A model generated the notes under the pieces. It had not been told where the DNA came from, did not search any database, and saw only the letters and a program-made list of their open reading frames with translations. A DNA stretch of 64,000 nt from Helcobacillus massiliensis (GTDB taxonomy: Bacteria > Actinomycetota > Actinomycetes > Actinomycetales > Dermabacteraceae), in NCBI RefSeq assembly GCF_014191425.1, contig NZ_JACHWP010000001.1:806001-870000 (forward strand), read 5' to 3'. Numbering within the stretch: position 1 is the stretch's first letter; every line of letters starts with the position of its first letter. Both the position numbers and the translations under genes were made by a program. Below, piece after piece: positions 8,875-18,347 of the stretch.

Positions 8875-9771
8875 TCAGAGCTTCGCGTTCAGCAGACTGA
8901 AGAGCAGCTCCTTCGGGTTCTGTGCGGCGTCAAGGGCGCAGTCGTCCGGCAGGAAGTCCCAGGAGCGGCGCAGCGACTGGAACACTTCCCATTCCGCGTC
9001 ACCGGTGCGCAGCGGCACCACCTGGTAGCCGCCCGCCTCCGGCAGGTGGATCACGAACGCACCGGTGAGCTCCGGCATGTCCCGAATGGTGCCGTCGTTG
9101 TCCAGCAGGTTCTCCGCGCGCACCACCGCCACCCCCTGGAGGGCGTAGTCGCCGCGCACCCGTTTGGATGTCTTGATGTCCGCTGAGAGCACCGAACCAC
9201 CGATCTTCACGATCGCGTCGGTCGTGCCGGCGTAGCCGACGGTGCGGTTCAGCACGGTCTGTTCGATCTCCACGAACTCCGGTTGGAACTCCTCGAGGAA
9301 GCGGTCGAACCCGTCGAGGCGGACATCGGCGCGGTCCAGCAGCGCGCCCAGATTGCGCTCCAGAACCAGCACCCCGTTCCCGCGCAGCTGCGTGGCGAGG
9401 TCCGACATGTCGGTGCGGCTCGGCCGCTCACCGGAGCGCTCCCACATCTCGCAGAGCGCATGCACATAGGTGCCGAAGTCGGCGGCGGTCTGCGTGTACT
9501 CCTCCGCGGCCGCCGCGATCTTCTTCTGCGTGCCCCATCTGTCGCGGGAGACGCGGCGGATCTCCTCCATGGCGCGGCCCGGGTTGCGGTCGAGGTAGGC
9601 GAACATGTCGAGGGCGCGCTGGCCGGCCATACGCGCGTACCAGGACTGCAGACTGTCCTTGGAGCGCATCCCGGCAACGGTCGTGATCGAGGGGTAGACG
9701 AGCTTCCCGCCGGGCTCCACTCGGTACATGCGGCCACGGGGCGTGCTGCCGCTCAGCTCAGGTGTAGTCAT
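8875..9771 (-). CDS. PD-(D/E)XK (RecB/Cas4-like) nuclease, last gene of the glnA2-glnE operon
   Basis: 298 aa. N-terminal YPSITTVAGM resembles the YPSVTT motif of phage-type exonucleases. The nuclease core then appears in order: His104 (GTYVHALCE), acidic Glu168/Glu170 (EFVEIEQTV), Asp185 (GYAGTTDAIV), Asp198-Ile-Lys200 (SADIKTSK) and Gln212 (YALQG). This is the RecB/Cas4 arrangement, but without the four iron-sulfur cysteines of Cas4. There is no CRISPR array or recombination partner nearby. It starts 12 nt after the glnE stop, so it is probably co-transcribed with nitrogen genes. Cellular role unknown; I infer a domesticated phage or repair nuclease. Confidence 0.75.
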   Translation of the reverse strand: MTTPELSGSTPRGRMYRVEPGGKLVYPSITTVAGMRSKDSLQSWYARMAGQRALDMFAYLDRNPGRAMEEIRRVSRDRWGTQKKIAAAAEEYTQTAADFGTYVHALCEMWERSGERPSRTDMSDLATQLRGNGVLVLERNLGALLDRADVRLDGFDRFLEEFQPEFVEIEQTVLNRTVGYAGTTDAIVKIGGSVLSADIKTSKRVRGDYALQGVAVVRAENLLDNDGTIRDMPELTGAFVIHLPEAGGYQVVPLRTGDAEWEVFQSLRRSWDFLPDDCALDAAQNPKELLFSLLNAKL

Positions 9772-9783
9772 TGCCCATCAATG

Positions 9784-12700
9784 CTACTCGCCGAACAGCT
9801 CCCTCTCGGTGACCGACCTGGCGCGGCGGGTGAGTTTCAGGTAACGATCCATCATCTCGCGCGCGGACTCCTCCGACCCGGTGATGAGGCCCGCCAGTGC
9901 CGCGAGCTCGTGCGCGTCGCCCGGCAGCACGTCGGTTTCGCGGCCCTTCCAGAGGAACAGGGCGCGCCGCAGCTGCCACGCCATCCGCCAGGCCTGGCTG
10001 AGGGTGTCGGCGTCGGTGCGCGGCAGGGTCCCGTCGGCCGCCAGCACCTCCAGGGCGGTCAGGGTGGAGGTGGTGCGCAGCTGCTCGTTCTCGTGCGCGT
10101 ACTCGGTCTGCAGCTTCTGCACCACCCACTCCACGTCGGTCATCGCACCCGGCCCCAGCTTCAGGTGATGGGTGGCGCGGGCGGCCCGCGGGAGGCGTTC
10201 GGATTCGATGCGCGCCTTCATCCGCGCCAGCTCCCGCGCGGCCGACGGGGTCAGCCCCTCCGACGGGTACCGCACCTCGTCCAGGACCTGCACCACCTGC
10301 GCCTTCGTCTCCTCCGGTCCCACGAGCGGTGCGGCCCGCAGCAGCGCCTGCTTCTCCCACCGCTCCGCGTGCTGACGGTAGTAGTCGCTGAAGGACGCGA
10401 GTGTGCGCACCAGGGCGCCGGAGCGGCCTTCGGGGCGGAGGTCGGCGTTGACCTTCATGTCGATGCCGCTGGAGGGGGCGTTGAGGATCTTCTGCAGATG
10501 CGTCACCACGGTGGTGCCGGCGGCCACGAGGTCCGAGTCGGTCAGGTCGTCCGGGCCTTCCACCACGAACTGGACGTCGGCGTCGGAGGAGTAGCCCATC
10601 TCGCCGGCACCGAACGACCCCATCGCGATGACGGTGAGGATGACCCGGGGCGCATCCGTCGCGCCCTCCTGCTTCGCCTGCAGGCGGGCGATGTGCAGCG
10701 CCGCCTGCAGGACCGCAGCCGCGAGATCGGTGAGCGCTTCCGCGACCCGGGACGGGTCGATGACGCGGGTGACATGGGCGAGGGCGATGCGGGTGATCTC
10801 GCGGGAGCGGACGTGCCGCAGAACGTCGATCAGCTCGGCGGCATCATCGGTGCGCTTCATCGTGGCGTCCAGTTCCGCCACGATCGACTCCCCGGAGCGG
10901 GGTTCGAGGTCGGCGTCACGACCGAGCCACCTCGCCGCCCCCGGCACCGACTCCAACTGGTTGCCCACGTACTTCGAACTGGCCAGCACACGGGTGAGGC
11001 GCTTCGCGGCGACACCGGAATCGCGCAGCATGCCCAGGAACCAGTGGGTGGAGCCGAGCTCATCGGACAGCCGGCGGAATGCCAGCAGCCCCAGGTCCGG
11101 GTCGATGCCGTCAGCCAGCCATTCCAGCAGGGACGGCAGCAGCTGTCGCTGGATCGCGGCCCTGCGGGACAGCCCCTTGGTGAGCGCCTCGATGTGCTGA
11201 CCGGCGCGCTTGGCGTCGCGGTAGCCGATCGCGGCGAGCCGCGCCTGCGCCGACGCCGGCGTGAGCGCGACCTGGCCATCGGACAGGCTGGCGGCGGTCA
11301 GCAGCAGCGGTCGGTAGTAGATCTCCTCGTGCAGCTGCTTCACCCGGCGGCGGATCGCATCGAGGTTCTTCTCGAACACCTGCGGGTTCATGTCCATGGC
11401 GCGGGAGAGGCGCCGCACGTCCGCCGGTGAGGTCGGCACCACCTGGGAGCGGCGCAGGCGGTGCAGCTGGATGCGGTGCTCCAGTGCCCGCATCAGACGG
11501 TACGCTCGGTCCAGCTCGGCCGCCTGGTCGCGCGCCACGTACCCACCGTCGGTCAGCTGCGCGAGAGCCGACAGGGTGTCGGGGGCGTGGATGGAGTCAT
11601 CGGTGCGGCCGTGCACCATCTGCAGCAGCTGCACGGTGAACTCCACGTCCCGCAGACCGCCGGGGCCGAGCTTGAGGTTGCGGTTCACTTCGGACTTCGG
11701 GATCAGCTCCACTACGCGGCGCCGCATTGCGCGCGTGTCCTCCACGAAGCCGTCACGGGTGGAGGCCTGCCACACCATGGGCTCCACCAGTTCCACGAAC
11801 CGCTGCCCAAGCGCCGCATCCCCAGCGGCGGGGCGCGCCTTCAGCAGCGCCTGGAACTCCCACGAGGACGCCCACCGCGTGTAGTAGGCGGCGAACGAAT
11901 CGATGGTGCGGACCAGCTCACCGTCCTTGCCCTCGGGCCGCAGGTTCGCATCCACCTGCCACAGGGCGCCCTCCTTTGTGCGGTCCGCGCACACGCGCGC
12001 GAGCTCTCGGGCGAGGGCCCCGCCGATGGCGGTGACGTCATCGGCGCTGACCTCATCGTCCGCCGCGTCGGCGGCGTAGATGACGTCCACATCGGAGATG
12101 TAGTTGAGCTCCTGGGCCCCGGTCTTGCCCATGGCGATGACGGCCAGGCGCACCTTGTCGTGGTCGGTGACCTGGGCGCGCGCCTGGGCGAGTGCGGCGT
12201 CGAGGGAGGCGCCGGCCAGGGCACTGAGTCGCCGGGACACGTCGGGCTGGGCGTCAGCGGCGTCGGGGGCGGTGATGTCCGCCAGGGCGATGCGGCAGAG
12301 GATGTCGTGGTACTCGATGCGGATGCGGTCGCGTCCGTCCTGCCCGGTGCAGGAGGAGACCGGCATGTCAGCATCCGGGTCCGCGCCGATCGCCTTCAGA
12401 AGGCGGGCGCGGTAGGAGTCCATCGGCAGAACGTCCTCCTCCACCAGGGCGAGCCGTTCGGGGTGGCGGGTGAGGAAGTCGCCGAGCGCTGCGGACACCC
12501 CGAGCAGCTGCACGAGGCGCTCCCCTGCCTCCGACCCCACCACTCGCTCGAACAGTGCGCGCTGCTCGCCGCGGTTCGCCGCTTCGCCGACCCGCAGCAG
12601 CGCGATCGTCGCCTCATCGGGGTCCGCGGTCGTGCCGATGGTGCGCACCAGGGACGGCGGCACCGCCGCCAGGTCCTCATCGGCGAGGAAACGAGCGGAC

Positions 12701-12792
12701 CGCTCCGTGTGGACGAAGCCGAGACGGGCGAGCTCGGCGTGGTTGAACGGGCCGTTCTCCTGAATCGCTTGGATCGCTGAGGTGGGGAGCAT
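9784..12792 (-). CDS. glnE: Bifunctional glutamine synthetase adenylyltransferase/adenylyl-removing enzyme
   Basis: 1002 aa. Two nucleotidyltransferase domains are visible: AMGKTGAQELNYISDVDVIY in the N-terminal half and AMGSFGAGEMGYSSDADVQF in the C-terminal half, each with the G-x8-D-x-D pattern of the GlnE family. It adenylylates and de-adenylylates Tyr402 of GlnA1 according to nitrogen status. ATG at 12792 lies 6 nt after the glnA2 stop, so glnA2-glnE is an operon, the order usual in actinobacteria. A nuclease gene follows 12 nt downstream. Confidence 0.97.
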   Translation of the reverse strand: MLPTSAIQAIQENGPFNHAELARLGFVHTERSARFLADEDLAAVPPSLVRTIGTTADPDEATIALLRVGEAANRGEQRALFERVVGSEAGERLVQLLGVSAALGDFLTRHPERLALVEEDVLPMDSYRARLLKAIGADPDADMPVSSCTGQDGRDRIRIEYHDILCRIALADITAPDAADAQPDVSRRLSALAGASLDAALAQARAQVTDHDKVRLAVIAMGKTGAQELNYISDVDVIYAADAADDEVSADDVTAIGGALARELARVCADRTKEGALWQVDANLRPEGKDGELVRTIDSFAAYYTRWASSWEFQALLKARPAAGDAALGQRFVELVEPMVWQASTRDGFVEDTRAMRRRVVELIPKSEVNRNLKLGPGGLRDVEFTVQLLQMVHGRTDDSIHAPDTLSALAQLTDGGYVARDQAAELDRAYRLMRALEHRIQLHRLRRSQVVPTSPADVRRLSRAMDMNPQVFEKNLDAIRRRVKQLHEEIYYRPLLLTAASLSDGQVALTPASAQARLAAIGYRDAKRAGQHIEALTKGLSRRAAIQRQLLPSLLEWLADGIDPDLGLLAFRRLSDELGSTHWFLGMLRDSGVAAKRLTRVLASSKYVGNQLESVPGAARWLGRDADLEPRSGESIVAELDATMKRTDDAAELIDVLRHVRSREITRIALAHVTRVIDPSRVAEALTDLAAAVLQAALHIARLQAKQEGATDAPRVILTVIAMGSFGAGEMGYSSDADVQFVVEGPDDLTDSDLVAAGTTVVTHLQKILNAPSSGIDMKVNADLRPEGRSGALVRTLASFSDYYRQHAERWEKQALLRAAPLVGPEETKAQVVQVLDEVRYPSEGLTPSAARELARMKARIESERLPRAARATHHLKLGPGAMTDVEWVVQKLQTEYAHENEQLRTTSTLTALEVLAADGTLPRTDADTLSQAWRMAWQLRRALFLWKGRETDVLPGDAHELAALAGLITGSEESAREMMDRYLKLTRRARSVTERELFGE

Positions 12793-12798
12793 CGCGGA

Positions 12799-14136
12799 TC
12801 AGACGGCGTTGAAGGTCGAGGCGAGCTCAGAGTCCGTCACCTGGTTGCGGTACTTCGCCCACTCGTCGTGCTTGTTGCGGATGATGAACTCGAACACCTC
12901 CTCACCGAGGATCTCCGCCATCAGTTCGGAGTCCTCGAACGAGTCCAGCGCCCGGTACAGGTCCGAGGGCAGCGGCTCGATGCCCATGGCTCGGCGCTCC
13001 CGATCGGTCAGGTCCCACACGGTGTCCTCCGCGCCCTCCGGCAGGTCGTACTCGCCCTCGATGCCTGCGATGCCGGCGCCGAGCAGAACAGCGAACGCGA
13101 GGTACGGGTTCGCTGCGGAGTCGAGGCCCCGGAACTCCACGCGGGAGCTCGTGCCCTTGGTGGGCTTGTGGTACGGCACTCGCACCAGCGCAGACCGGTT
13201 GTTGTGGCCCCAGCAGATGAAGCTCGGCGCTTCCTGCTTGCCCCACAGACGCTTGTAGGAGTTCACGAATTGGTTGGTGATCACCGAATATTCGGGGGCG
13301 TGGCGCAGCAGGCCGGCGATGAAGTGCCGCGCCGTCTTCGACAGCCCGTACTCGGCTCCCGGTTCATGGAACACGTTCTTCCCGTTCTGGAACAGGGACA
13401 GGTGCGTGTGCATGCCGCTGCCGGGCTGGTCCACGATCGGCTTCGGCATGAACGTGGCGACCTGGCCCATGGAGTGCGCGACCTTCTTGGTCATGGCGCG
13501 CATGGTCAGGATGTTGTCGGCGGTGGCGAGGGCGTCGGCGTAGCGCAGGTCCACTTCGTTCTGGCCGGGCCCGCCTTCGTGGTGGGAGTACTCCACGTGG
13601 ATGTTCATCGACTCCAGTTGGCTGATGAGCTCCCGCCGGTAGTTGTTCGCGGTGGGGCGCTGCACGTAGTCGAAGTAGCCGCCGTCATCGATGGGCTGCA
13701 GGGGCTCCCCGCGCCGCCAGGGCTTCTCGAACAGGTAGAACTCGATCTCCGGGTGGGTGAAGAACTCCAGCCCCATCCTCTCGGCCCGTTCGAGGGCGCG
13801 CTTGAGGACGCCGCGGGGGTCGGAGGCGGCGGGCTCGCCGTCGGGAGTGAGGACATCGCTCATCATCACGCCGGTTGTGCCGGTGGAGTCGTACTCGGGG
13901 AGGATGCGGAACGTGCTCGGGTCGGGGGCGAGCAGCATGTCGGACTCGTAGGTGCGGGTGAGGCCCTCGATGGTGGAGCCGTCGATGCCCAGGCCCTCAT
14001 CGAACGCGGTCTCCAGGTCCGTGGGCGAGATGACCACCGATTTCAGGGTTCCCACCACATCGGTGAACCACAGACGGATGTAGTCGACGTTCGCTTCTTC
14101 AACCTGACGCAGCACGGAGTCCTGTTGGCGTTCCAT
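12799..14136 (-). CDS. glnA2: Glutamine synthetase GlnA2-type
   Basis: 445 aa, about 30 residues shorter than GlnA1. Active-site motifs DGSTIEGLTR, PGSGMHTHLSL and NRSALVRVP are present, but the adenylylation stretch is replaced by MGIEPLPSDLY, so control by GlnE is doubtful. Related actinobacterial GlnA2-4 proteins are either minor glutamine synthetases or gamma-glutamyl-polyamine synthetases; sequence alone does not decide. ATG at 14136 is favoured: CACAAT (RC of 14143-14148) ends 6 nt upstream, consistent with a leaderless message, and codons further upstream look non-coding. Confidence 0.9.
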   Translation of the reverse strand: MERQQDSVLRQVEEANVDYIRLWFTDVVGTLKSVVISPTDLETAFDEGLGIDGSTIEGLTRTYESDMLLAPDPSTFRILPEYDSTGTTGVMMSDVLTPDGEPAASDPRGVLKRALERAERMGLEFFTHPEIEFYLFEKPWRRGEPLQPIDDGGYFDYVQRPTANNYRRELISQLESMNIHVEYSHHEGGPGQNEVDLRYADALATADNILTMRAMTKKVAHSMGQVATFMPKPIVDQPGSGMHTHLSLFQNGKNVFHEPGAEYGLSKTARHFIAGLLRHAPEYSVITNQFVNSYKRLWGKQEAPSFICWGHNNRSALVRVPYHKPTKGTSSRVEFRGLDSAANPYLAFAVLLGAGIAGIEGEYDLPEGAEDTVWDLTDRERRAMGIEPLPSDLYRALDSFEDSELMAEILGEEVFEFIIRNKHDEWAKYRNQVTDSELASTFNAV

Positions 14137-14201
14137 GCGGACATTGTGCCCCACGCAGCTCGGCCGGAACTGCAGATCACGGGCTGCGCTGCGGGGTGGG
14201 G

Positions 14202-14217
14202 CCCGTCGGCCGACGGG
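14202..14217. repeat. 16-bp palindrome CCCGTCGGCCGACGGG between glnA2 and panB
   Basis: Two face-to-face copies of the window-wide 10-mer GGCCGACGGG share their central GGCC. It lies in the divergent promoter region, just upstream of the panB -10 candidate (TAGGGT, 14225-14230). See the findings on this motif. Confidence 0.85.
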
Positions 14218-14266
14218 TGCCGGATAGGGTGGGGGCGATCCGTTCCCATCAGCCCCTGGAGGGTCC

Positions 14267-15184
14267 ATGACCGCGCCCGAGTCCCCCAGCCCCCGCTCGT
14301 CCGTCGACGCGGCTCCCCCGAGCCCCACCGGAGGCGCCGGCAGCACCGGCGGTGCGACCGGCGCAGGCGCCCCGGAGCAGCGTCGCTCGCCGCGGCGGGT
14401 GCGCACGCTGACGCTGCAGGACTTCAAGGAGCAGGGCCGGAAGTTCAGCATGCTCACGAGCTACGACGCGCTCACCGCCGCGATCTTCGACGACGCCGGC
14501 GTGGACGTCCTGTTGGTGGGCGATTCCGCCGGCAACGTGGTGCTCGGCTACGAAGCCACCGCCAGTATCAGCCACGAGGCGATGCAGCTGTTCACCGGCG
14601 CAGTCGCCCGCTCCGTCACGCGCCCCCTCGTGATCGCCGACCTCGCGTTCGGCACCTACGAGGTGTCCGAGCAGCAGGCCGTCGCCTCCGGCATCGACCT
14701 TGTGCGCGCCGGTGCGCACGCCGTGAAGCTGGAGGGCGGCGTGCGCTCGGCTTCCCGGATCCGTGCGCTCGTGGATGCGGGGATCGCGGTGTGCGGACAC
14801 ATCGGGTTCACCCCGCAGTCGGTGAACCAGCTCGGCGGCAACCGGGTGCAGGGCCGCGGCGATGAGGCCGCTGAGCGGCTGCTCGCGGACGCCCGTGCTG
14901 TGCAGAAGGCCGGTGCGTTCGCGGTGGTGCTGGAGATGGTGCCCGCCGCACTGGCCGAACGGGTGAGTGCCGAGCTGACGATCCCGACGATCGGGATCGG
15001 CGCCGGCGCCGGCTGCGACGGGCAGGTGCTGGTGTGGCAGGACATGGCGGGCCTGTCCGGGTTCTCCGGCAGGTTCGTCAAGCAGTACGCGCAGCTGCGC
15101 GAGACGCTCGGTGCCGCTGCCGGTCAGTACGCAGACGAAGTCCGCGCCGGGACCTTCCCCGACGCGGACCATGCGTTCGACTGA
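14267..15184 (+). CDS. panB: 3-methyl-2-oxobutanoate hydroxymethyltransferase
   Basis: Ketopantoate formation from 2-oxoisovalerate and methylene-tetrahydrofolate, the first committed step to pantothenate and CoA. 305 aa with a Pro/Gly/Ser-rich N-terminal extension of about 45 residues. Core motifs are LTSYDALTAAIFDDAGVDVL, VGDSAGNVVLGY (metal ligand Asp), VKLEGG, GHIGFTPQSV and the active-site Glu in VLEMVP. ATG has GGAGGG 6 nt upstream. It is divergent from glnA2. No panC or panD is seen nearby. Confidence 0.97.
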   Translation: MTAPESPSPRSSVDAAPPSPTGGAGSTGGATGAGAPEQRRSPRRVRTLTLQDFKEQGRKFSMLTSYDALTAAIFDDAGVDVLLVGDSAGNVVLGYEATASISHEAMQLFTGAVARSVTRPLVIADLAFGTYEVSEQQAVASGIDLVRAGAHAVKLEGGVRSASRIRALVDAGIAVCGHIGFTPQSVNQLGGNRVQGRGDEAAERLLADARAVQKAGAFAVVLEMVPAALAERVSAELTIPTIGIGAGAGCDGQVLVWQDMAGLSGFSGRFVKQYAQLRETLGAAAGQYADEVRAGTFPDADHAFD

Positions 15185-15200
15185 GTGAGACGGGAGGGGC

Positions 15201-15377
15201 TCAGCCCTCTTCCCATTCGCGGTCCTCGGCGTCCCACGCCTGGTTGCGCGCTTCCGCCTTCGCGAGGGCGTTCTTGGCCTCATCTGCGGTGGCGTAGGGG
15301 CCCATCAGCTCGTCCCCGGGGGACTTGCGGCCCTCTTCGACCTGCTTCGTGGTGAGGTTGTAGAAGAACTCGGTCAT
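15201..15377 (-). CDS. SPOR-like small protein
   Basis: 58 aa: starts MTEFFYNLTTKQVEEGRKS, then ELMGPYATADEAKNALAKA and an acidic tail (DREWEEG). This is the short soluble SPOR-domain protein often found beside map in actinobacteria. It has no membrane segment, so peptidoglycan binding is doubtful. ATG at 15377 is divergent from map, with only about 50 bp between starts. Function unknown. Confidence 0.75.
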   Translation of the reverse strand: MTEFFYNLTTKQVEEGRKSPGDELMGPYATADEAKNALAKAEARNQAWDAEDREWEEG

Positions 15378-15429
15378 GGTCAGCCTTCCGTTGAGTCGGC
15401 CCCAGTGATTCTCTGAGACACTGGTCAGT

Positions 15430-16320
15430 ATGACTGACGAACGATGGCTCCGCCCTGACAATCGGGCCCCGCTGACCCCCGGCACGATCTCCCCGCTACT
15501 GGAGGTTCCCGCCTCCATCACCCGCCCGGAGTACGCATTCAAGGACGAAGCGAAGTCCGATGACTGCGGCCCGTACGTCCAGACCCCGGAGATCATCGAG
15601 AAGGTCCGCGCCGCCTCCCGCATCGCCGCGATCGCCCTGCGGGAAGCCGGGCGAGTCGCCGAGCCCGGTGTCACCACCGATCACGTGGACCGCGTGGTGC
15701 ATGAGGTGCTGCTGGACCACGGCGCGTACCCGTCGACGCTCGGCTACCTGTCCTTCCCGAAGTCCTGCTGCACGAGCCTGAACGAAGTCATCTGCCACGG
15801 CATCCCCGACTCCACCGTGATGGAGGAGGGCGACATCCTCAACGTGGACGTCACCGCGTTCATCGACGGTGTACACGGCGACACCAACGCCACCTTCGCC
15901 ATCGGTGAGGTCGCCGAGGAGGCGCAGCTGCTGATCGAGCGCGCCGAAGAGGCGATGTGGCGGGGCATCCGCGCGGCGAAGGTGGGCCGCGAGGTCAACG
16001 TGGTGGGCCGCGTCATCGAGAAGTACGTGAGCCGCTTCGGCTACGAATCCGTGCATGACTTCACCGGCCACGGCGTGGCGGAGGGCTTCCACAACGGCCT
16101 GATCATTCCCCACTACGATTCCGCTCCGTTCTTCGACGACGTCATCGAGGAGAATATGATCTTCACCGTGGAGCCGATGGTGACCCTCGGCTCCCAGGAC
16201 TGGGACAAGTGGGAGGACGATTGGACCATCACCACGAAGGACAAGTCGTACACCGCCCAGTTCGAACACACCTTCCTGATCACGGCGGACGGCTACGAAG
16301 TCCTCACCGTCACCGAGTGA
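15430..16320 (+). CDS. map: Methionine aminopeptidase type I
   Basis: Removes the initiator Met from nascent proteins. 296 aa with an N-terminal extension of about 45 residues, as in the longer actinobacterial MetAP paralogue. Metal ligands are readable: Asp pair in [19 protein letters not shown], His in FTGHGV, Glu in FTVEPMV and Glu in [14 protein letters not shown] (15417-15422) ends 7 nt before the ATG, suggesting a leaderless message. ppgK follows 34 nt later and may be co-transcribed. Confidence 0.96.
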   Translation: MTDERWLRPDNRAPLTPGTISPLLEVPASITRPEYAFKDEAKSDDCGPYVQTPEIIEKVRAASRIAAIALREAGRVAEPGVTTDHVDRVVHEVLLDHGAYPSTLGYLSFPKSCCTSLNEVICHGIPDSTVMEEGDILNVDVTAFIDGVHGDTNATFAIGEVAEEAQLLIERAEEAMWRGIRAAKVGREVNVVGRVIEKYVSRFGYESVHDFTGHGVAEGFHNGLIIPHYDSAPFFDDVIEENMIFTVEPMVTLGSQDWDKWEDDWTITTKDKSYTAQFEHTFLITADGYEVLTVTE

Positions 16321-16354
16321 CACCGATCCACCTGCGAACACTGGAGAGCACAGC

Positions 16355-17182
16355 ATGACCAAGCCGGCCTTCGGCATCGACATCGGCGGCAGCGGCATCA
16401 AGGGAGCACCCGTTGACCTCGATGCGGGCACCCTCGCCGCCAACCGCGTCCGCATCCCCACCCCGAAGCCGTCCACCCCGGACGCCGTCGCGGACGTGGT
16501 GGCGGAGCTGATCGGGAAGTTCGACGTCTCCGACGACATGCCCGTCGGCGTCACCTTCCCGGCCGTGATCCACGAGGGCGTCGCACAGACGGCCTCGAAC
16601 GTGGACAAATCCTGGATCGGCACCGACGTGGACGCACTGCTGACAGAGCGCACCGGGCATGACGTGTTCGTGGTGAACGACGCGGACGCCGCCGGCATCG
16701 CCGAAATGGAGTTCGGTGCCGGCCGCGGCGCCTCGGGCGTGACCATCATGACGACGCTCGGCACCGGCATCGGCTCCGCCATGTTCATCGACGGCATCCT
16801 CGTTCCGAACTCCGAGCTCGGCCACCTCACCCTGCACGGGGAGAAGGCGGAGGCGTACGCTGCGTCCTCGATCTTCGAGAAGGAGAAGCTGAGCTGGAAG
16901 GAATGGGCTTCCCGCCTGCAGGAGTACTATTCGATGGTGGAGTTCCTGTTCACCCCGGACCTGTTCATCGTGGGCGGCGGCATCTCCAAGGAGGCGGACA
17001 AGTTCCTGCCGCTGCTGGATCTGAAGACCCCGATCGTCAGCGCTGACCTGCGCAATCAGGCGGGCATCATCGGCGCAGCCGTGCTCGCGAAGCGGGAGAA
17101 GAAGAGCCTTGTGAAGCAGGAGAAGAAGGCGAAGAAGTCCGAGAAGAAGTCCGGAAAGCCGAGCAAGAAGAAGTCCGCGTGA
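16355..17182 (+). CDS. ppgK: Polyphosphate glucokinase
   Basis: Phosphorylates glucose with polyphosphate or ATP, the typical actinobacterial glucokinase. 275 aa. ROK-type motifs: [15 protein letters not shown] (phosphate 1), [12 protein letters not shown] (catalytic Asp), [16 protein letters not shown] (phosphate 2) and [11 protein letters not shown]. The last about 30 residues are an unusual Lys/Ser tail ([19 protein letters not shown]), likely disordered, which might bind polyphosphate. SD-like GGAGAG precedes the ATG. Confidence 0.95.
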   Translation: MTKPAFGIDIGGSGIKGAPVDLDAGTLAANRVRIPTPKPSTPDAVADVVAELIGKFDVSDDMPVGVTFPAVIHEGVAQTASNVDKSWIGTDVDALLTERTGHDVFVVNDADAAGIAEMEFGAGRGASGVTIMTTLGTGIGSAMFIDGILVPNSELGHLTLHGEKAEAYAASSIFEKEKLSWKEWASRLQEYYSMVEFLFTPDLFIVGGGISKEADKFLPLLDLKTPIVSADLRNQAGIIGAAVLAKREKKSLVKQEKKAKKSEKKSGKPSKKKSA

Positions 17183-17202
17183 CACCACGCTGACCAAGAG
17201 AG

Positions 17203-17542
17203 GGACCAGTCAGCCTGTAAGCCGGGTTCTGTGATCGACAGTCATCTGTCTAGGACCGCCGTTGCCGACGGCCTCCAGCGGTCTACCCGGAAGCCGACCC
17301 TGGCGGCCGATGCGCTTCCTGTCTGACCTTGCTCCGAGTGGGGTTTGCCGTGCCGCATCCGTCACCGGCTGCGCGGTGGTCTCTTACACCACCCTTTCAC
17401 CCTGGCCAGCTTGCGCTGGTGGTCTGCTCTCTGTGGCACTGTCCCGCGGATCGCTCCGGGTGGGCGTTACCCACCACCCTGCCAGGAGGAGCCCGGACTT
17501 TCCTCGAGCCCGAAGGCGCGCGACTGTCCGGCTGACTGGTCC
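17203..17542 (-). ncRNA. rnpB: RNase P RNA (class A)
   Basis: Catalytic RNA of RNase P, tRNA 5' maturation. On the reverse strand the conserved GAGGAAAGTCCGGGCTCC lies near the 5' end (RC of about 17492-17509) and ACAGAACCCGGCTTAC near the 3' end (RC of about 17217-17232). The ends are fixed by a perfect 13-bp P1 helix: GGACCAGTCAGCC at 17203-17215 pairs with GGCTGACTGGTCC at 17530-17542. A TAGGGT -10 box (RC of 17550-17555) sits 7 nt before the 5' end. About 340 nt, normal for class A. Divergent from yaaA. Confidence 0.95.
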
Positions 17543-17572
17543 GCCGCCCACCCTACTAGACAAGGAAGAACC

Positions 17573-18328
17573 GTGATCATCCTCCTGCCCCCGTCGGAGA
17601 CCAAGACCGCACCCGCGCCGCGCGAGGCCGCGGTGGAGCTCGACACCCTGACCCGCCCGCAGCTCGGGCAGGCACGCGCCACCATGATGCGCGCCGCAGT
17701 CGCGACCGCGAAGGCGGCCGACGGGGCCGGCATGCTCGGGGTCCCGGCGTCGGCGCCGGAGCTGCAGGAGCGGATGACCCGGATCGATGCCGAGCCCGCC
17801 GGGCCCGCCCTCGAGGTGTACTCCGGGGTCCTGTTCGACGCCCTCGGTGATGCCCGCCCCACGCATGAGGACGTGCAGGTGCTCATCGCATCCGCTCTGT
17901 TCGGTGTCGTGGATGCGGCAGCGGATCGCATCCCCGCCTATCGGCTCAGCGCCGGGTCCTCCGTCAAGCGCCTCGGCAAGGTGGGCACCTGGTGGAAGCC
18001 GAAGCTCGCCCCCATCGCAAAGGAGCTCGCTGGGCATCTCGTGGTGGATGGTCGCAGCGGCGCGTACCGGTCGATGATGCCGGTGAAGGACGCACTGGAC
18101 GTGTCGCCGGTGCAGGAGCGGGACGGGAAGCGCACCGTGGTCTCCCACGATGCGAAGCACTACCGGGGCCTCGTAGCGCGGGAGCTCATGCGGGCGGACT
18201 CCCCCGCAACTTCGGCCGACGAGGTCGTGGATCAGCTGCGCTCAGCGTTCGGTGACCGTCTCGGCGTGGAGCTGGACCGCTCGAAGCTCGTGATCGTAGA
18301 CCGGTTCGAGCGCGTGGGCGGCGCCTAG
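17573..18328 (+). CDS. yaaA: YaaA family peroxide-stress/DNA-binding protein (DUF328)
   Basis: 251 aa, beginning MIILLPPSETKTAP, the LLPPSxTK signature of the YaaA family. YSGVLFDALG, YRLSAGSSVKRLG and the C-terminal FERVGG region also fit. E. coli YaaA lowers intracellular iron under peroxide stress; actinobacterial members are less studied. GTG at 17573 has AAGGAAGAA upstream; its leader overlaps the rnpB promoter. The downstream gene converges. Confidence 0.88.
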   Translation: MIILLPPSETKTAPAPREAAVELDTLTRPQLGQARATMMRAAVATAKAADGAGMLGVPASAPELQERMTRIDAEPAGPALEVYSGVLFDALGDARPTHEDVQVLIASALFGVVDAAADRIPAYRLSAGSSVKRLGKVGTWWKPKLAPIAKELAGHLVVDGRSGAYRSMMPVKDALDVSPVQERDGKRTVVSHDAKHYRGLVARELMRADSPATSADEVVDQLRSAFGDRLGVELDRSKLVIVDRFERVGGA

Positions 18329-18347
18329 CCCGAACGCGCCCGGCCCC

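Noticed and set aside
17262-17576. Small plus-strand open frames between ppgK and yaaA
   Set aside because: The stretch is RNase P RNA on the other strand, shown by its conserved sequences and the 13-bp P1 helix.
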